The notes: a model not told the origin generated them from the letters alone. A DNA stretch of 64,000 nt from Pseudisothecium myosuroides (GCA_951799445.1 OX637290.1:3226501-3290500); one strand, 5' to 3'; positions 35,095 through 48,235 are shown, numbered from the stretch's first letter. Numbers and translations are program-made.

Positions 35095-37262
35095 ATACTA
35101 GAAAAAGTAGTCTTTAATTTTTGTATGTTAAATTAAAAAATTGAAGGGCATCCATTTGCCAAAAGAATATCACAGTGGAAAGATTCATTGAAAACCTCCA
35201 TTGTCAAAACATTGTTAAGCCTTGAGGGTTAAGTCATTCCACAATTGAAGAGTGCATTTAAAGTCAAATAATTTTTTTGTTTTTTGAATTTGGAGTTTAT
35301 TTCAAGAAGTAAACCCAAAACAAAACAACAGAAGCTGAAGGCAGGGCCTTTGAAGATGTAATTTGGATTTTAACTCTCAAGGAAAATGAAAACTCTAAAT
35401 GATGGCACAATCTCTACAATAGAAATATATGACTAAGTTAGCACTAAAATTTGTGTTATTTATTCTAAATCAACACACTGTGAGCACTTATTTACTCATC
35501 CTTGGTAAATAATCGAGCACAATCAGGCTTCTGGTAATTTAGGTTCAATATTGTTTTATAGGTGCCTAGCGTCAATCCATTGTGCCTTCTAAGCAATGGA
35601 TCTTTTTTAACTCCTAAACATACACAACTTGCAAGAAAACCAAGAACAACTAATCCAATTTACAATGTCTATCCTAATCGGGCCATACAAACTAGGCCGT
35701 TGTGATTTTTCAGTGAAAGTTGAGACAATCTAAATTTAGCCACATAAGATGAGAGAAAAGTTCATGCCATCTCTAAAAATATAAAACTCAAAATCATACG
35801 ACCTTTCTAGCAAAAGTTATGGATGGATGAAGGTTTAGCCTCTATAAGTCTATTTAAACTTCATGCATGGATTTAGACCCCTTTCTTATTCCAATTTACT
35901 TTGAATTTTGGACTTTGACTTTAGACTATCAAATTCTATCTAAATTCTAAGTTTGGACTTGGATGAATGATTTTGTTTGGCTTCATCCATATCCTAATCC
36001 AAAGTTCATCCGTCGTTTACTCCTAGATGGTTAAGTATTTCTTTAAAGTTGAACTAGTTATGGACTCCACTAAGTACTTTCTACATACTTCCGAATCTAA
36101 TTTTCCTCTTTGATTACCTTTTTGATTATTTGTTTTAACCTTAACCTACTTTTATGGTTTGGCGCTACTCCTAATAATTTACTAAATTTAGATATGTGTT
36201 AACTTTTTTTTGTAGGTAATAATTCTAGCTCTCTAGGATGCTAAGACACATGCTAATTGGACCTTCCTACTAGGAGTTATTGATGACTAAAGTTTTACCG
36301 CTAATCGGAGTTTAAAACTTCATCCATTGATTGCTACTAGTTCTAATTCCAAAACTAACTTTTAATTTCACGTTTATATTCTAGATTATTTCTACATAAT
36401 AATTTATTGATTTTGTTCCTCTTGGTTACTCCTAAATTTTTTTTCATCCAATTTAGATGGTAAACTCATCCTTTAATTTCCTACTCGTTTTAATTCTATT
36501 TTTTAAGTGTCATGTGTTTTCAGAATTCTCTAATACTGATCTACAGACTTCTTTGGATAAAATTGGAAAAAACACTAATCTTGACCCTCTGAATTGGACT
36601 TGAAGTTCAGCTAAGTGTTTTAAATGCTAATCAAAATAATTCAAAAAGAAATGGAAGAATTAGTAACTTACCTCAAGTTGGGTGTCATTTGCCACATTAT
36701 TAAACACTTCTTTAAGGTATTCCTTGTCTGTCATGGTTGGTGTGGTATTGTAGATTTGCTCACCGCTTTAAAGTGTAGTTTTAATACAAAGTTTGGGAAA
36801 TTTGAGTTCCTTCTTTTCCTTCCACTTCTACTCCTTTTTTTTCCTTCTAATACTATTCTAATTCAATTATTTAACTATTCCAAAAGTTGACTTGTTTTGG
36901 AATAAAATAATTGATTTCAAACTTCAAAATAATAATTGACCTTGCCTCATGTCTCCTATCTTGGTCAATTATTGCCTAATCCTAATTCTAATGGTTCAAA
37001 ACTCCCTTCCTAAGATTTTCTCCTAAATCTTATCAACTTCTTATTGTAATTTCATTCTCCTTATTTGCACTCTGAATGTGGGACTTCTCTCTAATGGATT
37101 CCTAAACCTCTACTTCTTCCAAGGTTTGATGTTTTTGTGGGAAGTTTTGAAGAGATTTTTAGAGCTCTTACTCTACTCTACTCCTTTTCCTACCCTTCTT
37201 ATACTACTTTATTATTCTTGGACTTGGTTGCAAACTAGATTGAGTTTTTAATTCCCTTCTTC
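35095..37262. other. AT-rich intergenic DNA, nothing recognised
   Basis: No supported gene or repeat boundary. A TTAA-family-like end (gccttgagggTTAAG) lies near 35219-35234 without a partner. Confidence 0.5.
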
Positions 37263-37551
37263 ATTAGAAGAATTTTCAGCCCTCTGGAGGGCTGCTCCAA
37301 AGTGACAAACCAAGCTATTCAAATGCTTGGTCTGTCACTCTAGTTGACTGCTCGCCGAAACAGTCAATTTTTGCGATTTTTTTTTTTAATAATTTTTTTT
37401 ACTCGTAAAACTCGATTCCCGTACCATTGCCACTACAGTTTCAAGTGAGCGGGAATAGGAGAAAAACGAATTTTTCAGCAAAAAAAAAGCAAATTTTAGG
37501 GTACCTCAGAGGGTTGTAGCAGCCCTCCGGAGGCCTGTAATTTTCTCTAAT
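37263..37551. mobile_element. MITE, 289 bp, copy 1 of 2
   Basis: Termini ATTAGAAGAATTTTCAGCCC and, reversed, ATTAGAGAAAATTACAGGCC, each followed by a GGAGGGCTGCT palindromic block. The interior (ctcgtaaaactcg, gcgggaataggagaaaaac, agcaaatttt-agggtac) matches 54345-54655. No coding capacity. Confidence 0.75.
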
Positions 37552-37552
37552 G

Positions 37553-40500
37553 TCTAGCAACTGTATGTGTATCAAAGGATGGCTTAATATTCAAAATTTT
37601 TGCCAACCCCTGGTCGACTTGCAGTAGTTGAAAGGACAATCAACACGAATTCTAACCCAACAGTACGATCCAGATCCCACTCAAACCCCATAATCCGACT
37701 TCTAATCTCAGGCGGAACCCGACCCTCGGACCCCAACAGAATTCGACTCTCGACCCAGGTGGAACCCAACTCCCCAGTCCTCCGCAAAATCTGGCCCCCA
37801 ATTTGCAGCCAGTCCACCACGTGGCGAGGTGAGGGTGGTCGGGACCCTAGAGGTTGTAACTGGGCAAGTCCTATTGGTAGCAGCAGCTCGTGTTGGTCCT
37901 CTTTGTTGCTTTTACTGGTTCAGGTCAAATGGCTGATTTGATCACTTTCGGGCCTTCTTGCCTTGGGCTACCGAACATGTTTTTTAATACGGATTTCTAA
38001 ATTTTTGGGAATTTGAAACACCAAAAGTTGTTTTCTCTTAGCAAATTAATTTTACACTAAGTTGAAAGGCTAGACAAAGTTCTGTCATGGAACTATTTTT
38101 TGAAGTTCTACAGCTATTGCTATTTGGAGGATTTTGACACTAAACTTTTGGGATGCTAAACTTGGTTTTCCAAAACTAGCGTTTTGGAAACTATACTTTA
38201 TGAGATGGTAGTAAACTCTACGTTTTCGGGATTTTCCACGGTTCTATGGATTCAAAGTTTTGCCGTGTTTTTAGCTAGTCTCTAATTTCTAATTTCTCAA
38301 AACCAAAGCTTCGCCATGATTTCTATAATACAAAAAATGCTACCAAATTCTAACTTCTCCAAGTCAAAGCTTCATCGTCACGTAAAAAAAGTTAAAACCG
38401 AGGAGACAAGGGAAGGCCAAATATACCACGTCAATAGTCAAAATTAGCACATAACAAGTCCCCAATAACACCTACACAACCTTAGGAAAATTCTCATTTA
38501 AGGAACTTCTACTTAAGATCATGCAAACAACCCACACACACTAGAAGACCCCCTAAGCGACATTGCCAAAGTACGGAGTGTTTTTTTCTAGGATTAGTTT
38601 TAAATACCAATAATTACCAACAATACTTACAACAAATACAACAAGGCAAGTAAGAGCAAAACTTTGAAGGGACCCCAATGTTCTTCAAAGAAAGTTTGAA
38701 AAACACCAACAATGGAGCTAAAAATGCTCCCCAAATAAACAATTTTGGCAATGTGGCCTAAAACGGCCAAAATCCAACTAAATGGATCCAAATGTGTAAA
38801 AAAAAAAAAATGTAGCTGCAAGGGGTGTTTGTGAGAGGAAAATGAGCCCCCTTATATACATTTCCAAGGGAACTCACCTCCTCTCTTTTCCTAGTGGTAA
38901 TCTTATCATTTAGGATTTTCATCCTAATTTGTCAATTTTAACTTTCTACTCTGGTCCAAACTCTTTAACTTTCGGAGATTATTTTCAAATCAAAAAATGA
39001 TTGCGCTAGTAGTTTCAAAAGGCCATTTTCATCTTCCAAAACTTCCCACCCCTAAACCAAACTCCAAAAAACTCAACAAAACCTATTGCTAACTAAACAC
39101 TAAAATAGGGTAAAAATCTAAATTTTAAAGTTTGACTTTTCTGAAAAAAAAACAACTAGCTTAGGCTCTTTAGTAGCTATAGGGGAGTAAGAGAAGATCT
39201 AGCTTTGACCTCATTTTGATTTTGTATATTCCTGATATGCCGGTCAACTCCACCGTAATCTTTAATTTTGCCAATTGTTGAGGAATCTCGCCAATTCGGG
39301 TAGACGGGTACTTCTAACTATCAGAATGTCTTGAAACTTGTTGAAGCATTTTTTTAACATAAAAAAAGCTAGTCTAATTTTAAGTGAGATTTTACCGCAA
39401 CTTGAATAATTTCTAGGTATTTTTCATCGTAGCTTTTGGAAGTTGACCATCTGAAAGGGTATCTTCTGCAAGTCAAAAGATTTTGAAACTTTTTATAAAA
39501 CGTCTCATGGAATTCCACAAAGGATATGCAAGTTCATATTCTTACTTTGCACAAAGGTCAAAGGAAAATCAAATTCCGTCTTCTCTTGTTAATTTTGGCA
39601 ACTAGAAAATCTTTCATATATAGGAGAATTTTGGCAAATGGGTTTCGTCGTTGAATCCCAAATGTGATTTTCACATTGTCACGTTGTATTCCATCCGTAA
39701 ATTCCTCTTATGGTTTCGTCTTGAGTTTGTAACTCCTGCAGGCCAACAATCGGGATTTGTGCTATTTTTTTGATACTATGGGGAAAGTAAAACCTATCTT
39801 TGAAAATAGACTTAGGACCTCAACGATATTTTCTCAGACCAATTTTAAGCATAAGATGTCACATGCACCGTAGAACATAGGTTTGGGCTATTTGGGCCAG
39901 ATTAACCCTAATTCTATTATTTACTTAAAATCCCATGTTTTAATCTATGTACAAGTGGGAACGAAATTTATTTGGGAAAAAGACAACCAATAAGGGACCA
40001 AATGCTATATTGGTATGTAACATACCTATTTTGATTTTACACTCTATGGGGGCTTTTTGTATATAAAACTACACTCAAACTCGTGGAAAAAAAAAATCAT
40101 GACTTCCAAGTGACAAATTGGGAGCTCATACACATCCAACAAAAATTCATTTTTTGTCTACTAATATATACTAGCATGCTATTTTTTTAAGCGCAATTTA
40201 AGTTTTGAATCTCTTCGAAATTTTGATTTTTTCGATTTGTTATTGAATATTAATTCAAAAACAAATTGTAGGATGGACAACACACCTATACAAATCAAAA
40301 ATATGTTTTAGAAATATAAGGTTTAAAATTGCTAAAAAATAGATTTATCCATTCATTTTTTTATGGTCTATACAAAAATCATTTCCTCAAAAACCTCGTA
40401 TGTCTTTTTAGAATCAATTTCCATCCACCATATATTTTTTTTACATGATATTGAACTCGATAATGCATATGCTTGCAAGTTTATAATTACTTTATTTTTT

Positions 40501-42125
40501 TATAGATAAACAATTTAAACTTCATAAAATCTTTTTTGCACCATTGCCTAAGTTAAGCTATGGTAATTTTTTATTTTTTTTAAGTATAAAAAGGCTCCTT
40601 TGTTCCTTTCATTCCTTGTTATGTGGATTTTAACATTTAATCTTATAAACGTCATTCACTCCCCTAACTTGAGCAATTTCAAGTGGTAAGATAATAAAAA
40701 ATAATAACTAATATTTGAATGTGATCATGCATCTATAATCCATAAATTATATTCTTCCACTTGATGCCATGGGGGTTGATAGATTATGATGCCGAAATGT
40801 GACACCAAAAAAGTTTGATAAGGTATTCTCCCAACTTCCAACTACAGAAAATTCACCTCACAAATGGTGGTGCCAACATTAGTGATAAATGCATCGAAGC
40901 TTAGTTGCATTGAGGAAGGGCACATTGAATTAAGTGGCTATAATTGATAAATCTTTTTAGATACAAGTTCAGCTAGCCAAAATAAATTATTATTAAAGAA
41001 TTTGTATTCACTTCCAATGAAATTATTGTAGCATCCAAGTTTTTTGAAGGCATGCAGAATTAATGAATGAGGAAATTTGAAGTCAATATTTTTGGTCTCC
41101 AGTAGTGAGGTAAAATCGTCTCCTTCACTGCCCAATATCAAAGAATTCAATATCATTCCACGTTAAAAAATTCTAAGACACGCTATAAGGGCAGGGACAA
41201 ATTTTTAGCACGTCTTGTCATCCAAATCAAGAGCCAAGGTCTAAAAATCCTGCCTTGCTTTGATGGCTAGCCCAACTTTTTCAAAAAGGATTCAATAGTA
41301 TTAGAAATTATGCAAAGCTGTAGCAAGAAAATTGAAGTAAATGTTATGCACAAGAAAAATGCTGTAGAAAAAATCTCAATATAATAGTTTTTCATTATAT
41401 AATCTATACATTATAGCCTCCGTTCACAACCAAAAAAATGTACGTTGTTTATGCTTGGCATCTACAACTAGCACTCTAGGACAAAAAATCAAACCGAGCA
41501 ATTTTATAGTATAGAACCCTATAGCTGCCTGCAAAAAATGCAAGATAAATATGTATGTCTTTATCTGAGCTGCCTAAAGGCTGCAGTTTGCGTACTCTCC
41601 TCCCTCGGCAGCAGGGCTAGATGCTGGACCGGGCACTTCTAAAGCGGCGGTGTGAAAACCTTCCGCAATCAACAGAGGACTTCCAAAAAGTGGTACAAAT
41701 GGGGGCTGACACATTGGAGGCGTTGCCAAAGCTGACCCTTTGTTGTTCACCGACATTGACGGCTTGTTTTTGACTTTTTGAGCATCAACAACACCATAGA
41801 TACAGGCACAACCATTTCCAAAGGTTGTACCCTACCCTACTTCAAAAGCAACTGAAATAGTTGCTGTTGTTGATCCAATATTCTTGTGTTGATTTCCTCT
41901 TGCCTCTTGCTCGGCTCCTCAAATCTCCTATTAGAGGCTTCAATCAACAACTGATTTGTTCAACTCTCCTCCAATTCCTGCCTCTGAAAATCTACAATGG
42001 TTTGGGCAAGCAATGCGATGCCCTCATGGATGGAGCTCTTCTTCAGTTTCTTCTACTACACATCAAAAGTCAACGTGATAGGCGTTTGTGAAGATTACGT
42101 CTGAGCCAAAGTAGATCAATCTAAT
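37553..42125. other. Gene-poor AT-rich DNA
   Basis: No supported gene over 4.5 kb. A locally GC-richer patch at 37600-37900 gives a 113-codon ORF (plus) and an overlapping 78-codon ORF (minus) of low-complexity P/R/S-rich type, without a domain. TACGGAGTG at 38572-38580. Short poly-A and poly-T tracts. Confidence 0.5.
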
Positions 42126-42967
42126 CACTATAAGAAACCCCCGTTTTAGGTGACGAGCCCTCGAGGGGGTCACTTAGAGTGTCCATAAGAAACCACGTGC
42201 GAACAAAACTTTGGGCCCCTTATTTACTTTTTGAATTTTAAATAAAATCAAATAAAAAAAATATGAATACATTTTCCTACTTTGAAAGTTTATGTTTTGA
42301 ATTATTGATATTTTTATTTCTTCATCATAATTAGTTACAAATTTTTGAAGTAAAAAGATACAGTGTAGAACTGAAAAATAACTTTCACACCCCTATATTA
42401 TATAAGAAAAAATTGTCTAAAAAATGAACAAAAAATTCTTGAAAATAAATCTCTATTGAAAGCTCATTTTGAGTTGAATATTAATGCAATAGTCATCTAA
42501 ATGTGTTCTCTATAAATATTTGAGTTGAAATTCATACCATTTTAGTTCATTTTCAACTTCTTCTAGAAATCATTTCATTTTTTATTTGAGTTGGAAATTT
42601 TGGCAATAGAAACCTATAGTCATTATTAAACAATGCTCAAAATTTTAGGTTGAAATTATAATTTATTAGAAACCACTTGTTCGCACGTGGTTTGTTGAAG
42701 TAGAACTAAGTGCACCCCCCGAGGACGAGCCCTAATTTTTTATAACGGATTTTAGGTGATGTCAATGTTGACAACCCAAAATTTTTATGTCAACAAAAAT
42801 GTCCAACGTAACATCAATGTTGACATAAAAACATTGGATTGCCAATATTGATGTTACATTGTACATTTTTGTTGACATAAAAATTTTGGATTGTCAACAT
42901 TGACATCACCTAAAATCCGTCATAAAAAATTAGGGCTCGTCACCTAAAACGAGGATTTCTTATAGTG
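42126..42967. mobile_element. CACTA (CMC) element, 842 bp, non-autonomous
   Basis: Terminal inverted repeats CACTATAAGAAACCCCCGTT on the left and, reversed, CACTATAAGAAATCCTCGTT on the right, continuing through TTAGGTGACGAGCCCT (36 bp, two mismatches). The 3-bp target AAT is duplicated (42123-42125, 42968-42970). CACTATAAGAAA is close to the plant CACTA terminus CACTACAAGAAA. Inside, two further inverted pairs are visible: 42160-42215 against 42655-42742 (around aaaccacgtgcgaacaa), and the palindrome at 42741-42927. No transposase. Confidence 0.88.
42741..42927. repeat. Internal palindrome in the CACTA element
   Basis: Arms of about 85 bp (ggattttaggtgatgtcaat... and inverse ...attgacatcacctaaaatcc) including two copies each of tcaatgttgaca-type motifs. 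Transcribed, it would make a long hairpin. Confidence 0.75.
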
Positions 42968-43277
42968 AATGATTGGATCAATCTCCGATTCCCATCACGA
43001 GCTTCTAGAAGTACGTCTACAAATTTTGCAATGTGTGCGGATTTCGAAGTACATACATATTTGAGGGTGGTTTTTTTATCTTTGTTTAAAGTTTCCGTCC
43101 AGCGAGCGAGACATATCAAACAAATAGGATGGGTTCAAATCATACATACCCGCTTGAATTGGAATTTGTATCGGTACTTGGCCGCAATTCCGTCAAGGAG
43201 AGTTCACTTAGCTACCTTTACCTCGTCCTCCTCCTCGTCTTCCTTTGGCTCTTCATTGCTTAACCTGCGAGAATCTC

Positions 43278-46200
43278 CTATTGCCTTTTTTTGCCAGACG
43301 AACTTCGTGACTTTGACATATTGTTGAATTTGGCCTTGTCAACATAATAGCCGCCATCTATAAAGTTTCTTTTGTCAAGGCAGAAGGTTCCATAGGCAAT
43401 TTTTGTCCAAACTGTATTGTCACCTTCACACTTGTACGCGCAAACATCTACAGAGCTCATCTGGAATAGAAACAAAGAAGTCATTGAATGCCAGCAAAAA
43501 ACTCAAATCGCATCAATTTGATCTAAACAATGATTTTACGCAAATCAGTTTAAAAACTCAAGACTAATTGGGTTGAACAAAAATAGACACACTCACCAAT
43601 GCTACGCATGAAGGTTTTCCTCCAGCAAAAAACGAACACATGCGTAAACCTGAATCACAGAAAGTCTTCACAAGATATATGTAAAACTTCATTCTCGACT
43701 TTGTAGTGTACATTCGATACTCAAGCTCATTATATATCTTTGTCTTCTCGAAGACAAAATTCTTTGGGGCATTGAACTTCAACGGGATCCTCAGCTACAC
43801 GTTATCTTTGCACTGCAAAAACGTCAGCTTGACTTTCTTCACAGCCTTGGCACTGCTAGAAGAATGATCACCCATATGCTCGTTCTTGTGGGAAAAATAA
43901 TCCACTTGCATTACATTGTAGTCCTTGAGCTAGTCGTTGATTTTAGCATAGCTAATGACTTGGGCATATTCTATTTTGTTGAAGCAGATGAACACCCAAT
44001 TTGGGACCTCATTAACCTACGGTGGTTTTTATCCTTGAAAGCCTGCATCACTTTGACAAAATATGGAGGGCCATCCTCACACTTCTCCTTATCATCTACG
44101 TTGAGGACGTACTTGAAATCAATGACCCCAAGCTTGAAATGCATGTTCTCTTCTTCGGCCAACACCCCTTCCGGATAATTAGCGACAATATTTTCTTCGA
44201 TGTTGCAAGCCAGAAAGGTCCCAATTGTAGATGATTTAACAAATATGGCCCTTTCTTCAAGAAACACACAAAAAAACTCTGCTGCGCGCGATGACAACTG
44301 TTTGACGGTCTTCTTCTTGTTGCTAGAAAGATTGGCAACTCCAAAGTATTTGTGGTCTAGCTGATGGAGAAAAATATTTATAGTGGCACTTATTATACTA
44401 AACTTCTCCTCATTGTTGTTACATCGGGCGAGTTAAGATCATCAGACGTCTTAGACGGGCGCACATGTCGGACGGTTCAGACGGTCCAGACGGATCGGAC
44501 AATTAATGTGACTACCTTAAAGTAATCATATTGGACGGATTAGGGTCATAGGACGTCTCAGACGGGCGGACAAATTAGACGGTTTGGACGGACAGCTCGT
44601 CTAATGCAACAATTATGCTTTTCCTTCATCTCCTTACAACTTGACACGAGAACATCGTCATTCAAAGTCAATAACTTCAACGACTTTACCAGAAAATGCA
44701 ATTCTTTCTTTATAGTCTGCTTCCGCATCCGCCTCTTCACCCAATATTTAATAGAGTAGCACTTGCAAAGAATTGAGGTAAACACTTTTGTCACTACTTT
44801 CGGATAAGGAAGACCTTTACACTTGCTTGAAGGCTTGTTGAGAATGTACTTGGCAAGATCTGTGAAGTCTTCGAGGGAGAGATTCCGTAAATGCTTGAAA
44901 AACTCCTGATTCAGCATAATAATCTCTAGCTTCCAACTCGCCTTTGCCTTAAATTCTTGCAATGTGTCAAGGTCTATCAACTTACCATGAGAAGCATCTA
45001 AAATAATGTCACTCCAAAAATTGAAAACCTCGTCGGGCGCCGTTATGATCTTCAGCTCATTTCAAATCTTCAATTTATCACTGCTCTTCGAACCGTTGGC
45101 AGCCTTGTACAATCTATCAATATCAATATTTGCAAATCAAGCCTTCATTGCAGCAAAGAAAGCCTGCAAAGTGTTTGCACTATCTTTTAAACAAAATGAT
45201 CAGCAAATAGCATTAACGAATTTCAATGTAAAAAACTTCAAAGATTAAGGTAAAGTCTATCTACTTACTTGAAAGTCCTTGGAGACTTGAGAGAGAGCAT
45301 GGTTTCTCCTCGGGGCAGAAGCTTTTTCAACAATTGTCAATTTTTTGAGGTTCTTGGGACTGCCCATGTTTATCAAAACAGTGTTGGCTTCCAAAATGTT
45401 AGTATCCCAAGAAAGTTGTATGGCCTTAAAATGGTTAACTCAATTGTAGTAGGCCGAGATTCATTGCAACTTCTTGTTATTTTCGGTTCAGAGCACGAAA
45501 CATTTCCATGTACAAAAATCTTTTATTATATTTTCATCAAGTTTATTCATTGAATCCACCATATATTTACTGGCTACTACGTTGTGTTGTCTATTGATGA
45601 CGATGAACTCTCCTTTTTCAATAGCCTCCCACATAAGGGCTTTGGCTTTTATTTGAGATCGACAAGCATCACACGGAGAGTTTACTTTGCTACCCTGTCA
45701 AGTATGTGCATAAACTAGTGCACCATGCTCTTTATGTGAATCTCCTCTTTGCTATGAATATTACATTCTAGCGGAGCATCAATAAATTGATCAATAAAGA
45801 TCTTTTTCGTTATTTCCACTTCGAACTCAAATGCATCTATGCATTCCGTTCAAAATTGCTTTTAGGCCTCCATCAATAGATTGTAGTCAAGCTCTTTGCT
45901 ACCGTTAAAAGCCATAGCCACTTGATCATTCAGCGGAAGAGCTATTGAAGGCCAAATTCTAGATTGGACAATTATGACGTCAATACAAGTTTGAATTGCA
46001 CGTACCACCTCTACAACCTTCAACTCTACCCTTTGCGTTTAAACCACGTCCATACCTGTATCCAACAAAATGTGACTGCCATTGTGCTAAAGGGGAGTAT
46101 TTAAATTCATCTTTTGTTTCTTCATAGGAAAAGCTAGACTTGGTGTCCTTGGATTTGTTAGAGAAAAAATGGTAGATTTTAATATGCGCTTTATTTTCTT

Positions 46201-46332
46201 TGAATTAGCTAGATCAAGTAGTTTGGGAAGTATTTTTCTTTGCAAATTTGCTACAAATTGAACGGTGCCAATGCACATCCATTTGCAAAAATGAGCAAAT
46301 GAAACTTGATATTTGATGGTCATACTACCCAT
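43278..46332 (-). pseudogene. Decayed multi-exon gene, family not recognised
   Basis: A long reading track on the minus strand can be followed with interruptions. 46332-46087 opens with MGSMTIKYQVSF and continues past a stop in the same frame to about 45700, then shifts frame (CDACRSQIKAKALMWEAIEK) to a clean exon end at 45269 (SKDFQ/gtaagt). The next exon starts at 45163 (acceptor tttgcag, AFFAAMKA) and runs to about 44600. Another starts at 44360 (LDHKYFGVANLS) and ends at 43597 (PSCVAL/gtgagt). The last, 43460-43278, reads MSSVDVCAYKCEG to a TAG. Two of the introns are phase 0 with good GT-AG sites. At least five in-frame stops and two frame changes show it is dead. The part around CEDGPPYFVKVMQAF followed by NWVFICFNK weakly resembles a BAH domain; that is a guess. 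Origin, host gene or transposon cargo, is open. Confidence 0.6.
44365..44610. repeat. GACGG-rich patch inside the decayed gene
   Basis: About ten GACGG or GGACG words (for example agacgggcg, tcggacggttcagacggtcc) in two blocks about 110 bp apart, each ending in a similar phrase. It lies between two exons of the relic, so probably in an intron. A related GTCCG-rich island is at 47795-48235. Confidence 0.6.
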
Positions 46333-46662
46333 ACACCTAATTCCTTGTATTTAAATAAGAAAAGCGATGAACTTAGACTTAAGAGAAAAAAAATCTCTTA
46401 TCTGTAAAAAAATTTCTAGGTGGTTGATTATGTACCAACAAGCCTGATCCCACCAGATAAAAGAACCTTTGCATCTACTATTAAATTTAAAATGACAATA
46501 ACATTAGAGATAAAGACGGTGGACATTCTACATTTCTTATGAGTGTTTGTCATGTTTGTCATTGATTATAGGAATATCTAGTTTGATATGAAGTTTGACA
46601 ATAGTAATTAAGCATTTTTAATGATCATAGCTATAAAGTGGAATTACTTTTTTCAATGTTTG

Positions 46663-47232
46663 TTATGGGGAATGAATTATTTTGTTATTAAAAGCAAATT
46701 TTTTGCATTCCTCAATATGTTTTTTTGAAACTCTATCCAAATTTTTTAGAGAGGAGGGTAATAGTGGAGTAAAGAAATTGATGTTTCCCGTTGCCCAAAC
46801 TCTATGATCTTTAATAGTTACTTGATCATTAATTGTATGTTGAAGTACAAAAAGCATAGTCAAGTGGCGTTTTGATGCAACTAACAATTCTTGTGCTCTT
46901 TCAATCTATGTGGATACAATAATATCTTGAAAATCCTTAAGAGCGGCCTTATAAGTCTTGTTTATACAAAAATTTGCCAAAAAACAATGGTTGAACATAC
47001 CAACTGAGGGTACAAACAACTGTGAAGATGAAATTGTTTGTTCAGTCTAGTTGTTTGTATACCTAACTGTAATTTCTACCACGGTGGTCTTATATTTAAC
47101 GATCTTCAAATCAAATTCATTACTGATTACAATGTTAATAGGAGTTGCATACAATTCATACAAACGAGTCACAACCATATGTAAATCCATATTTGCATAC
47201 TCAAAAATTCTGGTCCATTGAAAAAAGTTCAA
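46663..47232 (-). pseudogene. Second decayed reading track, family not recognised
   Basis: One minus-strand frame holds 61 codons (47232-47047, MNFFQWTRIFEYAN...), a stop, about 50 codons with one further stop, then 74 codons (46887-46663, ending KKFAFNNKIIHSP). Reading through, about 190 codons have ordinary protein-like composition. Just upstream, LALAGTDG/gtgagt near 47270 may be an exon end. It lies in the same orientation 330 bp before the relic at 43278-46332 and may be its 5' part. No domain recognised. Confidence 0.45.
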
Positions 47233-47794
47233 TACTTTAAGTAACTAAAACGACTCACCATCTGTTCCTGCCAATGCTAAGGCTGCAAAGTCAATTTTTA
47301 AAAGAACAAATCAATCTCTAACGGGTTGATGGTCGATAGAGTGGCCTATACTCCAATTATTGGAATTAGCATGGGATTTTTGTAATTTAGTCAAGTGATA
47401 TCTAGATACCAAGCTAGGCTAGTCTTAAAGCTCTAAAAAATTGCAACTTTGTACAAATGAAAAATTAAGATGCATATAGAATTAAAAAAGATCAGATAAA
47501 TAAAAATGTTTCTCCAACATTTTATGGATTATCTGCCAAAATATCAACTTTAGGGCTGAGGCTTCTCAAGTAGGTAGATTGCTAAAAAATAGTATTTGTA
47601 AAGGAATTATAAAAAATACAGTGAACCTCTACTAGTAGAAGTAAAAACTCTAATGAATACATTTCTATTGCTTGATTGCTAGAGATAAAATTAGCAATGG
47701 TATCCTCTAAACTTTTTCAAAACTTAATGCATGACTTTATTACTGAAAAAATAACAAAAAAAAAATGATTACACAAAAATCAACTATTTCAATC

Positions 47795-48235
47795 AGGGTT
47801 GGCCGGACGTCCGGCGTCCGCATCTGGCACCCGCCCCCGGACGTCATCCGCCATTTGGAAATTCGGTATTTTACCTGGGGTAAAAAAAAAGCCGTCCGCA
47901 TTGCGGACGACCTGGCCCCGTCCGACCTAACCGAGGCCGTCCGTGACAGCGTCCGCCTGATCCGATGGCCTGGTTTGAATTCGGACGCCCCGACCGCGGC
48001 CGGCCGCGACTTGGTCCACCCGATCCGACGGTTTAGACTGCGTTGTCAGTGGGGCATCCGCCGTATCCGATGGCTGCGTGGCGTTGGGAGAAATCGGACG
48101 CCCCGACCGCGATTGTCGGCGTCGGCGTCCGCCGAACCCGACGGTCGGACTTCCTGTCCGCTATGACCGCGCTAGCTGCCGTCGTCGAACGGCTGGGCGT
48201 CCGTGGTCCCGTCCGCCAGATCCAACGGGTTAAGA
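47795..48235. repeat. GC-rich GTCCG/CGGAC island
   Basis: An abrupt GC-rich island in AT-rich DNA with more than 20 GTCCG, TCCGC or CGGAC words. It opens with cagggttggccggacgtccg (47796). ORFs at 47765-48166 and 48043-48276 follow from GC content and have no domain. The start CAGGGTTGG recalls hAT-type termini, but no matching right end was found. Confidence 0.6.

Noticed and set aside
37600..37941. 113-codon P/R/S-rich ORF
   Set aside because: Overlaps an ORF on the other strand; low complexity and no recognisable domain.
47765..48166. 133-codon ORF in the GC-rich island
   Set aside because: Follows from GTCCG-word composition; repetitive, without domain or splice sites.
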